A DNA stretch of 64,000 bases, taken from contig JAWKLL010000005.1 in the NCBI GenBank assembly GCA_041392765.1, positions 141,325 through 205,324 on the forward strand, given 5' to 3'. A model generated the notes under the pieces. The model was given only the letters and a program-made list of their open reading frames with translations, was not told the DNA's origin and did not search any database. This document shows positions 54,495 through 63,970 of the stretch, in pieces. Source of the DNA: Lewinella sp041392765. GTDB lineage: Bacteria; Bacteroidota; Bacteroidia; Chitinophagales; Saprospiraceae. Each line of letters begins with the position of its first letter. Position 1 is the first letter of the stretch. The translations under genes and the position numbers were made by a program.

Positions 54495-54584
54495 AAAAAT
54501 CAACGGTTGGTGGAAGTAGCTGCAAGGTTACGGATTTTTTGTAAAAAATGAGGTATTGATAACTCTTTTGGCCAATCGTTCGTT

Positions 54585-54594
54585 AGAGTATGTC
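54585..54594. repeat. AGAGTATGTC motif, solo copy 2
   Basis: Ten-base match to the foldback ends, 26 bp upstream of the DUF2141 gene. Confidence 0.4.
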
Positions 54595-54620
54595 TTAATC
54601 ATTTACAAAATCCATCCATC

Positions 54621-55043
54621 ATGTTTCTAATTGCGTGTTTACTTGCGGTATTAGGCCCTTCTAGCGATAGCGTAGCGGTACAACTCAACGGCATCACTCA
54701 AACAAAGGGAACGGTTCGTATCGCGTTATTCGACTCGGAGCAGGGTTTTCAACAGCGCACCCAACCCGTGTATGGTATCAGCTTACGCCCTAATTCAACG
54801 GGGCAGTTGCAGTTTAAACTGCCAGTACATACCCATCGGCCATGTGCAGTGGCTATTTTTCACGATTTGAACAACAACGGAAAATTGGATACTAACCTAA
54901 TGGGCATTCCTTCCGAGCCTTACGGCTTTTCTCGCCCACCTTCCAGCAAATGGAAGGCTCCTTCCTTTACGGACGTTTCGCTTGTACTGGCACAACATGC
55001 AGGTCCACTGCGGATTACTTTGAAAACCTGGGGCGATTACTAG
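54621..55043 (+). CDS. DUF2141 secreted protein
   Basis: 140 residues. A short signal-like N-terminus (MFLIACLLAVLGPSSDSVAV) precedes the DUF2141 pattern: TKGTVRIALFDSEQGFQQRT, then AVAIFHDLNNNGKLDTNLMG and IPSEPYGFSRPP, the most conserved part. Function unknown; the proteins are typically small and periplasmic. Confidence 0.82.
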   Translation: MFLIACLLAVLGPSSDSVAVQLNGITQTKGTVRIALFDSEQGFQQRTQPVYGISLRPNSTGQLQFKLPVHTHRPCAVAIFHDLNNNGKLDTNLMGIPSEPYGFSRPPSSKWKAPSFTDVSLVLAQHAGPLRITLKTWGDY

Positions 55044-55108
55044 TGCTGTGGTGGTTGGTGGTTCTATGTAAGACTTATATTCAAAGGCTTCTTCCCTCCA
55101 AAAAGGAC

Positions 55109-55138
55109 AAAAAAAAAGCCGCGTCGGATGGACGCGGC
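55109..55138 (-). terminator. Intrinsic terminator downstream of the T9SS protein gene
   Basis: GCCGCGTC pairs with GACGCGGC across a five-base loop; on the minus strand it is followed by nine T residues. It is ~190 bp beyond the stop at 55329. Confidence 0.85.
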
Positions 55139-55271
55139 CTCTACAACAAATCATAATCTCATGAAAAAAAGACGACCTAAAAAATCTTTGGGTTGTCAGC
55201 GTTTTGACGCTCTTTTCAGGAAACGTCACCTGCTGACTATATGTTGTAAAAACAAACCTTCTCGTTGGGAG

Positions 55272-55295
55272 GGTTCCCCGCCTTCGCGGGGAACC
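55272..55295. repeat. Perfect 10-bp hairpin
   Basis: GGTTCCCCGC, loop CTTC, GCGGGGAACC. It lies between the T9SS gene's stop and its terminator. No U tract, so it could stabilise the transcript's 3' end. Confidence 0.55.
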
Positions 55296-55328
55296 GGATA
55301 CTTTTGGGATTACGAGTACAAAATCTCT

Positions 55329-58310
55329 TTACTGGGCGATTATTTTGCCAGTCTGAATCACCTGTTGGTTGTACCTCAACTCAAAGAAGTATAAGGCACT
55401 ACTCAGGTTTTGGCGGTAGAAGGTGAAGGGTGTTCCGTGGAAAGTTTCCCGACGCACTTCGCGCCCCAACATATCACGGACAATCATCTCTACCTTTTCA
55501 CAAGCACAACCCTGAATATCAAACACAGCGGCTGTACCAAATGGGTTCGGAAGAACCTTTATTTTCAACTCCGTGCCAGCTATCGGTTCATCTACATCAA
55601 CCGTCAGGCAACCTTCGGTGAGGAAGTTGTCACAAGCCAGTACGTGCCGTACTTCGTTGGTGACTTGCGGAGCTAAGTAGTCAAAATAAACGGCAGCACG
55701 GTTGCTGATTACTGTTCCAAGGGCAAGATTGTGTTTTTGGGATAATGTGTACTTGACAAAGCCCCTGTTTTCCCCTTCTTCCGTACCGCCGTTCGTGGGT
55801 ACCAGACTCAAATCGTTGAAGGTAATTTTCAAAATTCCGCCATTGTAAATTTCATAATCATAGGGATGACTGGCGGCACCTACTACCAACGTGGACAAGT
55901 CCAATTCCGCAGGTAGTGTATCACGAATTACCAAACGATTCAAGGTATCACTTCCCGTATTAGCAAATAAAACAGTGTATTCTAAATCGGTATTCGTCGT
56001 AATGATCGAATCGAGGTAACCTCGGGGATGGCCAATCATTATGTTCGCTAATCCGGTCGTGGAAAAAATTTCTTGTACATCTATGTCAACATAAGGATCC
56101 TGATCGTTTTCAGGAAACTGGGCGACTACACCCGTTGTATATGTTTCAGCACCTCCTGTAGTACATCCTTCTACGGCTACTGTTAGGTAGCTATTGCCCG
56201 GATGCCCCTGTACCTGTTCGGCAATCATGCGGTAGGTAGCACCCATTTCGTTGGGCTGTATGCCGCCACTCGTGGGAATATCCACCGATTCGCCGGGGTT
56301 GAGGGTTGGTATGGTGTTGTCTTCACCTTCCAAGAACAGTATCACATCTTCTACGATGACGAATCCTTGTGTTCCATCCGTAGGTGCCGAGCCTGTATTG
56401 CGAGCCGTGAAGATGATTTGCTCATTTTCACATCGGCCACTGATACTGATGCCCGACATATTCCAATCCGGGTCAGGTTCTGCACAAAATACCGCTGGGT
56501 AAATGTTGGCACTCACCGTAGCCGCCTGCAAATCTTGTATGCCTTCGCACCCAACCATAACCGTCAGGGTGAAAGAACCATTGGCTAATGGTGCCAAATC
56601 CCCTAGTCGGATGATGATGGAATGAGTAGTTTCCAAGGAAGTATCCACACTCGCATTTAGAAACGTTAGCTCATCATCTAACACAATTTCTACGTAGGCA
56701 TCTTCCGCTAAAGCCGAACCTTCGTTAGCATAATAGATGGTGTATTGGGCTTGTTCGCAAACAGTCAGCGGCTCGGCTGTCATGTCCACACTGAGTAATG
56801 GACAACCATCTCCCATGCTTCTTACCGGAAAATTATACACCAAAGTGTCGTAATCGGCGGTAAAATCGACTGGAAAACTGACGGGCGAACACACATCCCA
56901 CGCATCATTACGAGGTAGTATGCGAACCGTGTAGCTGCCAATGTCCACTGGAATACTGTAGTTGCCATCGGCATCCGTAGTACCCAAGAAGCGTTGATCC
57001 TCGCCAGCAACTTCCACCACCCAGTTGGATAGAGGAATATCACCCGTTTCGTAAGGATTGCAACCATCCAAAGACCAGAACACCTTGCCGCGAATCATGT
57101 TGGTAAAGTAATTCCCTTCACCATCTACGCGAACTAAAGTAAGGTCGTTGATGAATACTTGCCCTGCTTGGCTGCTATAGCCTGCGACTACCAGCCCGCC
57201 ATCTATTGTATGGATGATGTCTTCTCCATAACGCAAATCGGCAAATTCTTCACCTAATCCACGCACCCAGATCAAATCTCCATCTGCACTCAACTTGACG
57301 ACTAAGATACCTGGCGTACTCTCTGTGAGCGAGGAAAGCCCCGTTGCTACAATGCTTCCGTCGGGCAGTTCGGTTACTGCTCTCAATTCGTTGTCAAATG
57401 GTCCCGCGCTGATGGTGCGAGTCCAGAGTGTATCTCCGTTGAAATCACTCTTTATGATGTATCCGTAGTTGAAGTTGTTGGCCGAACCCGCGAGCACCAG
57501 ATTTCCATCTTGTGTTTTGACGAGGTCGTTTACATCTTCATTGTCGGATGTATCTCCATAAACTTTCAGCGACACTAAACCGCCGCTTTCATTGACGCGG
57601 TAAATGGCAATGTCGTTATCAGGTGACTGATCACCTTTTACATTGGCTGCGAAAACAAAGCCACCAGGCACTTCTGCCAAGCCTTTGCCTGCATCGGTGT
57701 AAGGGGTGCCATACACTTCGCGCCAGAGTTCATTAGCTTCGGCATCTAACCTCATGAGCAAGATGTCATCGCTATTTCCGGAAGCGGGTGCTGTGGAGCC
57801 TATGATAGCATAACCACCACCTGCAACAGGAATGATTTGCTTGCCAGACTGTGCAAAGCCGTTATTTTCAAACCGCTTGCTCCACAGCAAGGTGCCGCGT
57901 TGGCTTACCTTTATAAGATATATCTGGCTGGGTGTGCCTTGGGGCGTTCCTGTAGGGTCATTAGCATTACCTAGAATCAAGAAACTGCCATCTTCCAAAG
58001 GCAGAATATCATTCGCTTGCTCAATGTACCCCTCATCGAAAGTGCGTTCCCAAAGCAGGGTGCCATCCACATCCGTGCGTACCAAGTAGATGTCAAAGTC
58101 ATTGTCGCTGCCAAACGACTCACTATAGCCTGCCACCAGATAACCTTCGTCGATTGTTTGGGCAACAGCAAAACCAAAATCTTCGTTATTGCCCCCAAAC
58201 GATACTTCCCAACCTTGCGCCGAAATGGAATACGCTGTAGCTAAGAGCAAAGCGATTACCGCCAAGCCCCTACAAACATTCTTCCAACTATGAGCCTTTG
58301 CTCTTTTCAT
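55329..58310 (-). CDS. Large secreted protein with beta-propeller-like repeats and T9SS sorting tail
   Basis: 993 residues from MKRAKAHSWKNVCRGLAVIA; the frame also allows starts up to 25 codons earlier. Signal peptide, then seven or more repeats of about 50 residues (GGGYAIIGSTAPASGNSDDI, DGNLVLAGSANNFNYG and so on) resembling delta-60-type propeller blades. Next is a carboxypeptidase-like/SdrD-like domain (GKVFWSLDGCNPYETGDIPL), then two DUF11-like domains (DLEYTVLFANTGSDTLNRLV) and a C-terminal sorting domain (VLPNPFGTAAVFDIQG to YNQQVIQTGKIIAQ). Likely a surface or released protein. Confidence 0.85.
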   Translation of the reverse strand: MKRAKAHSWKNVCRGLAVIALLLATAYSISAQGWEVSFGGNNEDFGFAVAQTIDEGYLVAGYSESFGSDNDFDIYLVRTDVDGTLLWERTFDEGYIEQANDILPLEDGSFLILGNANDPTGTPQGTPSQIYLIKVSQRGTLLWSKRFENNGFAQSGKQIIPVAGGGYAIIGSTAPASGNSDDILLMRLDAEANELWREVYGTPYTDAGKGLAEVPGGFVFAANVKGDQSPDNDIAIYRVNESGGLVSLKVYGDTSDNEDVNDLVKTQDGNLVLAGSANNFNYGYIIKSDFNGDTLWTRTISAGPFDNELRAVTELPDGSIVATGLSSLTESTPGILVVKLSADGDLIWVRGLGEEFADLRYGEDIIHTIDGGLVVAGYSSQAGQVFINDLTLVRVDGEGNYFTNMIRGKVFWSLDGCNPYETGDIPLSNWVVEVAGEDQRFLGTTDADGNYSIPVDIGSYTVRILPRNDAWDVCSPVSFPVDFTADYDTLVYNFPVRSMGDGCPLLSVDMTAEPLTVCEQAQYTIYYANEGSALAEDAYVEIVLDDELTFLNASVDTSLETTHSIIIRLGDLAPLANGSFTLTVMVGCEGIQDLQAATVSANIYPAVFCAEPDPDWNMSGISISGRCENEQIIFTARNTGSAPTDGTQGFVIVEDVILFLEGEDNTIPTLNPGESVDIPTSGGIQPNEMGATYRMIAEQVQGHPGNSYLTVAVEGCTTGGAETYTTGVVAQFPENDQDPYVDIDVQEIFSTTGLANIMIGHPRGYLDSIITTNTDLEYTVLFANTGSDTLNRLVIRDTLPAELDLSTLVVGAASHPYDYEIYNGGILKITFNDLSLVPTNGGTEEGENRGFVKYTLSQKHNLALGTVISNRAAVYFDYLAPQVTNEVRHVLACDNFLTEGCLTVDVDEPIAGTELKIKVLPNPFGTAAVFDIQGCACEKVEMIVRDMLGREVRRETFHGTPFTFYRQNLSSALYFFELRYNQQVIQTGKIIAQ

Positions 58311-58499
58311 CAGCGTTTGGATTAGGTCGTTTGTTTCTGTTGACATTACAAAAGTGAAGGTTTGCACACGCGGCAGCAAGGACATTTTTTTGTATTTGTT
58401 GATAAAAATTGATTATTTTTGAGTTTTATTTTATCACAAAAAACTGAATATCAATTTTTTATAAAATTAATATTGTTGTTAAAAAATAAATATTAACTC

Positions 58500-59921
58500 A
58501 TGAAAAATTCTTCCATTATTGAGGTAATCAGGACGTTGGACAAGAAAGAATGGAAAGAATTTGCCAAATGGCTGGACTCTTCCTTCTTTAATCAACGCCA
58601 AGACGTTGCCGATTTGTTCCAATATTTAAGCGTACCACGCCATTTGGAAGACGATAAATTCTTAGACAAGGAGCGAATTTACAGGAAACTTTTTCCCAAC
58701 GAGCCTTTCGATGATGCCAAATTCCGACAAACCACCCATTTTTTACTCAAGCAGTTGGAGCAGTTCCTTGCTTTCCGCGAAATACAAGAAGATACTCATG
58801 CGATGGACATGGCACTCATCAAGGCATTGCGAAAGCGCAAGGCAAGCAGCCTGTTCCATCGAAAATTCAACACACTACAGCGCACGGGGTTAGGCAACAA
58901 CCAACTCTTAGATGGCGATGGGCTGCATTACCGTTTTGTGCTGCTTTCAGAACATTATACCCACATGCTGGCTACGAACCAAGCCAAAAATGAACACCTC
59001 CAAGAAGCTTCTTTGGCTTTCGACCTCAAGTTTATGGCAGAAAAACTTAAACAGGCCTGCTTGGAGCTTTCTCATAATCGCGTTTTTAAAACCAACTTTG
59101 AGGTTCAGTTGATACAGGAAATCGTCCTTGCTATACACGAAAAACCAGCGTTTTTGGACTATCCCGCTATTGCTATTTACTATTATGGTTACCAAATTCA
59201 GCAAAAAGGCGAAGGAAGAGACGACGATTATTTCCGGCTCAAGGAAGCTATTGCTCACCACGAATCAATTTTCTCTGCCGATGAGCAAACGCATATCTAC
59301 CGCATGATACTCAATTATTGCATTGAGCGAATGAACAAAGGAGCGGCTGCTTTCATTCGGGAGGGTTTTGAGATTTATAAAAAAGGATTATCCAGCGGCT
59401 TCCTCCTACAAGATGGCATCTTGGCTTTCATTACCTTTCTCAATATCGGTTCTGCGGCTATTCGCCTCAAGGAATACGACTGGGTGCGTTCCTTTGTCAA
59501 TACCTACACGCCCTACTTGGAAGAGCAGCACCGGGAGAATGGTGCCCAATACACTTTGGGAAAGTTGGCCTTTGAGCAAAAACGCTATGACGAAGCTATG
59601 AATTTGCTGTTCCGTTTTGATTCCAAACACCTACTGCTCACCCTGAATGCACGGGTGATGATGGTGAAAATATACTACGAACAAGATGAATACGACGCGT
59701 TGGAATCCTTACTCGAAAGTACCAAAACGTACCTCAAACGCAAGGAAAACATCGGCTACCAAAAAGCCGTTTTTGAAAACATGATCCGTCTGACTCGCAA
59801 GTTAGTCCGCATCAATCCTTACGATAAAAGTAAACGCGAAGAGCTACGGCGCGAAATTGAAAACACCAACCCGCTCACCGAACGCGCTTGGCTATTGGAA
59901 CAGTTGGATAAAATGGGTTGA
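58500..59921 (+). CDS. Helical, TPR-like protein of unknown function
   Basis: 473 residues, mostly helical. MKNSSIIEVIRTLDKKEWKE and KERIYRKLFPNEPFDDAKFR are repeated in the broken paralogue at 25326-26794. No membrane helix or signal peptide. TPR-like pairs occur throughout. The family is widespread in Bacteroidota, and its function is unknown to me. The gene ends seven bases before the convergent DtxR gene. Confidence 0.75.
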   Translation: MKNSSIIEVIRTLDKKEWKEFAKWLDSSFFNQRQDVADLFQYLSVPRHLEDDKFLDKERIYRKLFPNEPFDDAKFRQTTHFLLKQLEQFLAFREIQEDTHAMDMALIKALRKRKASSLFHRKFNTLQRTGLGNNQLLDGDGLHYRFVLLSEHYTHMLATNQAKNEHLQEASLAFDLKFMAEKLKQACLELSHNRVFKTNFEVQLIQEIVLAIHEKPAFLDYPAIAIYYYGYQIQQKGEGRDDDYFRLKEAIAHHESIFSADEQTHIYRMILNYCIERMNKGAAAFIREGFEIYKKGLSSGFLLQDGILAFITFLNIGSAAIRLKEYDWVRSFVNTYTPYLEEQHRENGAQYTLGKLAFEQKRYDEAMNLLFRFDSKHLLLTLNARVMMVKIYYEQDEYDALESLLESTKTYLKRKENIGYQKAVFENMIRLTRKLVRINPYDKSKREELRREIENTNPLTERAWLLEQLDKMG

Positions 59922-59927
59922 GCTATC

Positions 59928-60592
59928 TCACACCTGCACCAATAAATGTTGCGCAACCTTGTGCGACACGATGAACTTTTCCCTCCATCTAATGCTACGT
60001 GCAGGGAATTATCATAAGAGAACCGCTCCAAAACGCTTAATCGTGTACCCAGCATCAACCCCGTCCGTTGCAGGTATTGTAAAAAATCGGGCGTATGGTC
60101 GCGTACGCCCGTCACGACGGATGGGGTGTGTTCCGGTAGCATACTCAGCGGTATGAGCTGCCGCTCGGTGATGTGGCCTCGCGCATCTGGAATGGGGTCG
60201 CCGTGCGGGTCAAAGAGCGGATTGCCAAGGTAGTTATCCAGGCGGTTGATGAGTTCCAGGGATTGGATGTGCTCTAACTGTTCGGCCAATTCATGCACTT
60301 CATCCCAGTTGAAGGCCAATTTGTCCACTAAGAAGGTTTCCCAAAGGCGGTGTTTGCGTACCAAATGAGTAGCCGTAGCACGCCCCAAGTCCGACAGGCT
60401 CACCCCCTTCCGCTTTTGGTAGTGAACCAATTGTTTTTGTGAAAGGCGCCCTATCATATCCGTCACAGAAGGCGCGGCAGTATTCATTTCCGCCGATATG
60501 GCCGCATTGCTCACAGGCGTGCCATCCCGTTGGCTGATTTTGAAAATAGCCTTCAAGTAGTTCTCTTCTGCGGTAGATAATGACGTTGGCAT
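59928..60592 (-). pseudogene. DtxR/MntR-type metal-dependent repressor, frameshift near the C-terminus
   Basis: Joined length ~221 residues. HTH at residues ~5-60 (SLSTAEENYLKAIFKISQRD, NAAISAEMNTAAPSVTDMIG), then metal-site and dimerisation segment (ATATHLVRKHRLWETFLVDK, WDEVHELAEQLEHIQSLELI) and an SH3-like C-terminus. One T is missing near 59974 in a TTT run; with it the end reads GKSFIVSHKVAQHLLVQV and stops at 59928-59930. Controls iron or manganese homeostasis in relatives; no target is visible here. Confidence 0.85.
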
Positions 60593-60603
60593 AGTTAATC
60601 AGA

Positions 60604-62182
60604 TCAAGGCTTCACATCCACGATGATGCGTTTATCGCGGTTGGCTAATTCCCAAGCGGTGTGATAGATCAGTTGCCCAATGCGAGCCATTTTTTCAAAG
60701 TTTATCTTATCCACGGTGTCGGTATCCTGATGGTAGTCGTCGTGGGTGCCGTTAAAGTAAAAAACAGCGGGTATGCCCCTTTCTGCAAAGTTGTAGTGAT
60801 CCGAACGGTAGTAATAGCGATTGGGGTCGCTCTCGGCATTGTACGTATAGTCCAATTCCAATTGCGTATAGTTGGTATTGGCCTGCTCATTGATCTGGTG
60901 GAGTTCCGAACTCAAGCGGTCGGCTCCGATCACATATATATAGTAAGGATTATCCTTATGGGCATCATCCACACGCCCTACCATATCCACATTGATATTC
61001 GCTACCGTATTTTCTAACGGGAAAATGGGATTTTCCACATAAAACTTCGACCCCAGCAAACCTTTCTCTTCCCCCGATACAAACATAAACAAAATGCTTC
61101 TGCGCGGCCCGTGGCCATTCGCCTTGGCTTGCACAAAAGCTTCGCAGACATCCAGCACCGTAGAAGTACCAGAGCCATTGTCATCGGCACCATTGAATAC
61201 CGCGTTGCCTCGCTTGCCAATATGGTCGTAGTGTGCGGTCACAATCACCAATTCATCTTTCAGGTCGCTGCCCTCCACATAGGCCAGCATATTCTCGCCC
61301 AGCAGCTCCTTCACGTCCTTGCGCAGGGTTACGCCTATATTTACCGGCACCGTCACGGCGCGGGGCTTCCCTTTTTGCTCTATGCGGCGGCGGGCTTTCA
61401 CGACCTGCCCATAAGCACCTCCCAGCATAGCACGGGCGGTTTCTGCGGAAATATGCAGGCTGTTGGCATAATTTTCACCTGCATTTTCGCTAAACCCTAT
61501 CCGCATCCTGCTATCTAATGCGATCTTTCTGGCACTGCTCAAGTTCTTCTGAAAATCGGTGTCCAATAAAATCACCAAAGCCACCCCAGCTTTTGGCAGC
61601 CTGCAGCTTCAATGTCACATCCGACGACCACTCCGAAGGGGTGGCCGTTCCTGTTATTCTCGACAAGCCGTCCTTACCCATAGGTTCCCCGCCCAAGATA
61701 AGGATAGTTTTCCCTTGAAGTGCTTGTCCGTCATAGTCGTTATACGCATCGGTGGCTATCCCATACCCCAAGAAGACCACCTCTTGGGTAGAAAAATTTT
61801 CCAAATCGGCATTGTGCGAGGGGTAGGCGAAATAATTCCACAGATGCCGCTGCACCTCACCATTGATAGTCAAAGACACGTCGTTCCAACGCTCGCTGAT
61901 ATAAGACATCGGCTGCGACCAGGTACCGCCAGGCCCTACGGGCGGCAATCCTAAGCCACGTATCACCTCCTCCAAATAACGCGCTGCCTTGTATTGCCCG
62001 GGTTGCCCCGTTTCGCGGCCTTCCATACTGTCGTCGGCTAGTACATGCAGATGGCGCGACATATCCGCAGGGGTAATCGTTTGGGCAAATTGTTCACGCG
62101 CTGGCAACGTTTGGCGTTCTTGTGCTGCAACGGGCTGCGTGAGCACTCCTGCGAGCGCGAGGAATAGGTATATTCGTTTCAT
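60604..62182 (-). pseudogene. M28 family zinc aminopeptidase with PA insert, one frameshift
   Basis: About 525 codons. Signal peptide (MKRIYLFLALAGVLTQPVAA). The metal ligands are clear in the second half: HYDH, GADDNGSG, SGEEKGLLGS, NVDMVGR and YHQDTDTV. The PA-like region lies between (~100-260). The frame breaks at ~61515-61580 (GFGDFIGH then in the next frame the rest). The gene starts 11 bp after DtxR, so the two may be one operon. Probably periplasmic peptide degradation. Confidence 0.85.
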
Positions 62183-62246
62183 CATCACCAACATATCGTT
62201 TTAGAAGTTGCCAAGTTAAGGGTTATCTCGTACTTTTAGGGCAAAA

Positions 62247-62768
62247 ATGATGCGCATTCCATATTTATTGTACATCAGCTTACTGATATTGCATGCTTGC
62301 CACGTTCCACATGAAGGCAGGCCACAAAGTAGTACACAAGATGCAACCCGCATTATACTGGTTCGCCATGCTGAAAAACAACAGGGCGACAATCCCGCAC
62401 TGACGACAGAAGGCAGTGCCCGTGCCCATCGGCTAGCTTTTATGCTGAACGACGTACCAGTAGATGCCATATTCAGTTCCGATTTTTTGCGCACCCGTCA
62501 AACCGCCGCCCCCCTAGCTACCGCCAAAGGACTGGAGACACAGTTGTACAACCACAAAGAGTTACCTGCATTGGTGAAAGTAATCGAAAAAGACTACAAA
62601 GGAAAAACAGTTGTAGTGGTTGGTCATTCCAACAGCACCCCTACCTTGGCAGGCTTACTCAATCCATCCTACCTCCCTGCCGAAATCGACGAAGCGGACT
62701 ACAGCAATGTATTCATCATCACCCTTGCGCCCAATGGCAAGCACCATACCATGCGGCTTCGGTTTTGA
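62247..62768 (+). CDS. Histidine phosphatase family lipoprotein
   Basis: 173 residues. LLILHAC is a lipobox, so the protein is probably lipid-anchored. Catalytic motif ILVRHAEK (phosphohistidine), then IFSSDFLRTRQTAAP and VVVVGHSNSTP with the second His. Related to SixA/phosphoglycerate-mutase-like phosphatases. Substrate unknown. Confidence 0.85.
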   Translation: MMRIPYLLYISLLILHACHVPHEGRPQSSTQDATRIILVRHAEKQQGDNPALTTEGSARAHRLAFMLNDVPVDAIFSSDFLRTRQTAAPLATAKGLETQLYNHKELPALVKVIEKDYKGKTVVVVGHSNSTPTLAGLLNPSYLPAEIDEADYSNVFIITLAPNGKHHTMRLRF

Positions 62769-62920
62769 TAGCGATTTTTGCTAGGGCGCCCCCCTTCCTA
62801 CGTTGGGGCCGGGCAGTCCGGTCGCCCTTCAAGGGGCTTCCTCCCTTCCCTGTCGCATACTCGCTCCGCTCGTCGGGCTTGGGGCTTTGCCCCGCGCACA
62901 CACCCAAACAGCCACTTGAT

Positions 62921-63126
62921 AACGTGAATTATGGATAATAAATCGAACGGCAAATACGCAAGTAACTGATAGTCAGTTAAATGTATTTCGTGTGAGGGAT
63001 AGGAGCGGACGTGCCGACCGCAGGGAGGTACTGGAGCGGATAGCCCGACCCCTGTTTTGCAGGGGGCACACCCTAATGTGTTTATTTTTAATTTTTTACA
63101 TTCCGTTATTATCCATAATTCACGTT
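62921..63126. repeat. MITE-like element with 21-bp perfect terminal inverted repeats
   Basis: The 21 bases at 62921-62941 (AACGTGAATTATGG...) recur inverted at 63106-63126 without mismatch. The ~206-bp element has no frame, and its middle is GC-rich (GGAGCGGACGTGCC). An AGAGTATGTC motif follows six bases further on (63132). The gap 62769-62920 is GC-rich and holds no gene. Confidence 0.7.
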
Positions 63127-63131
63127 TGATA

Positions 63132-63141
63132 AGAGTATGTC
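63132..63141. repeat. AGAGTATGTC motif, solo copy 3
   Basis: Ten-base match to the foldback ends, next to the MITE-like element's right end and just beyond the stop of the rhodanese gene. Confidence 0.4.
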
Positions 63142-63145
63142 TCCT

Positions 63146-63970
63146 CTATCCAGCAATCCATTCACTCCAAGAACCTGCATACAAGCGAGCGTCTCCTAGC
63201 CCCGCATGGGCATAGGCCAGCAGATTATGGCAAGCTGTCACCCCTGAACCGCAATAAAACGCCGTATGAGCTGCATCGGGCAAGTGAGCAAAACGCTCGC
63301 GAAGTGCTTCCGGCGAAAGCATCAGCCCCTCTGGTGTCCAATTACCAGCAAAAGGCAGGTTGACCGCGCCGGGAATATGCCCTGCTACGGGGTCTATGGG
63401 TTCCACCTCGCCGCGATAGCGGGGTGCTTCGCGAGAGTCCACCAACGCAAAGCCTGCGGCCTGCCGCCAATTATCTGTCTCTTGTTTATTGATGTACCAA
63501 TCTGGCCTCGGGCTTGCCTTAAAGGAAGTAGGAGCGATTTCAGGTATCACATCCGTCATTGGATAACCTGCTTGTCGCCAGCGAGCCAGCCCCCCATCCA
63601 AAACAGCCACTTTATCGTGCCCCACATACCGTAGCATCCACCACAGCCTGGCAGCAATCGCGCCTTTGCTGTCGTCATACACCACCACTTGGGTGTCTGG
63701 GGCAATCCCCATATTGCTAAACAACCGCTCCATAGCCGTCATACAAGGCAGCGGATGCCTTCCGGTCTTACCGGGTATAATAGGCCCGCTCAAGTCTTCT
63801 TCTAAATGAGCGTACAAAGCCCCCGGTATATGGCCTTCCCGATAGGCTCGCCGCCCTGCTTCGGTATCACTCAAGCTAGACCGGCAATCTACGATACGCC
63901 ATTCCGATGCTTCCGAATGGTCGTGCAATGTGTCGGCTTGTATCAACGTCGTAAACATACGTTCCTTCAT
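63146..63970 (-). CDS. Two-domain sulfurtransferase (rhodanese, SseA-like)
   Basis: 274 residues. Two rhodanese domains: the N-terminal inactive one (WRIVDCRSSLSDTEAGRRAY, EGHIPGALYAHLEEDLSGPI) and the C-terminal one with the active-site loop CGSGVTA near residue 242. CGSGVTA is typical of 3-mercaptopyruvate sulfurtransferases, while thiosulfate enzymes more often have CRKGVT. Complete: the start at 63970 or four codons in (MFTTLIQADTL). Confidence 0.87.
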   Translation of the reverse strand: MKERMFTTLIQADTLHDHSEASEWRIVDCRSSLSDTEAGRRAYREGHIPGALYAHLEEDLSGPIIPGKTGRHPLPCMTAMERLFSNMGIAPDTQVVVYDDSKGAIAARLWWMLRYVGHDKVAVLDGGLARWRQAGYPMTDVIPEIAPTSFKASPRPDWYINKQETDNWRQAAGFALVDSREAPRYRGEVEPIDPVAGHIPGAVNLPFAGNWTPEGLMLSPEALRERFAHLPDAAHTAFYCGSGVTACHNLLAYAHAGLGDARLYAGSWSEWIAG

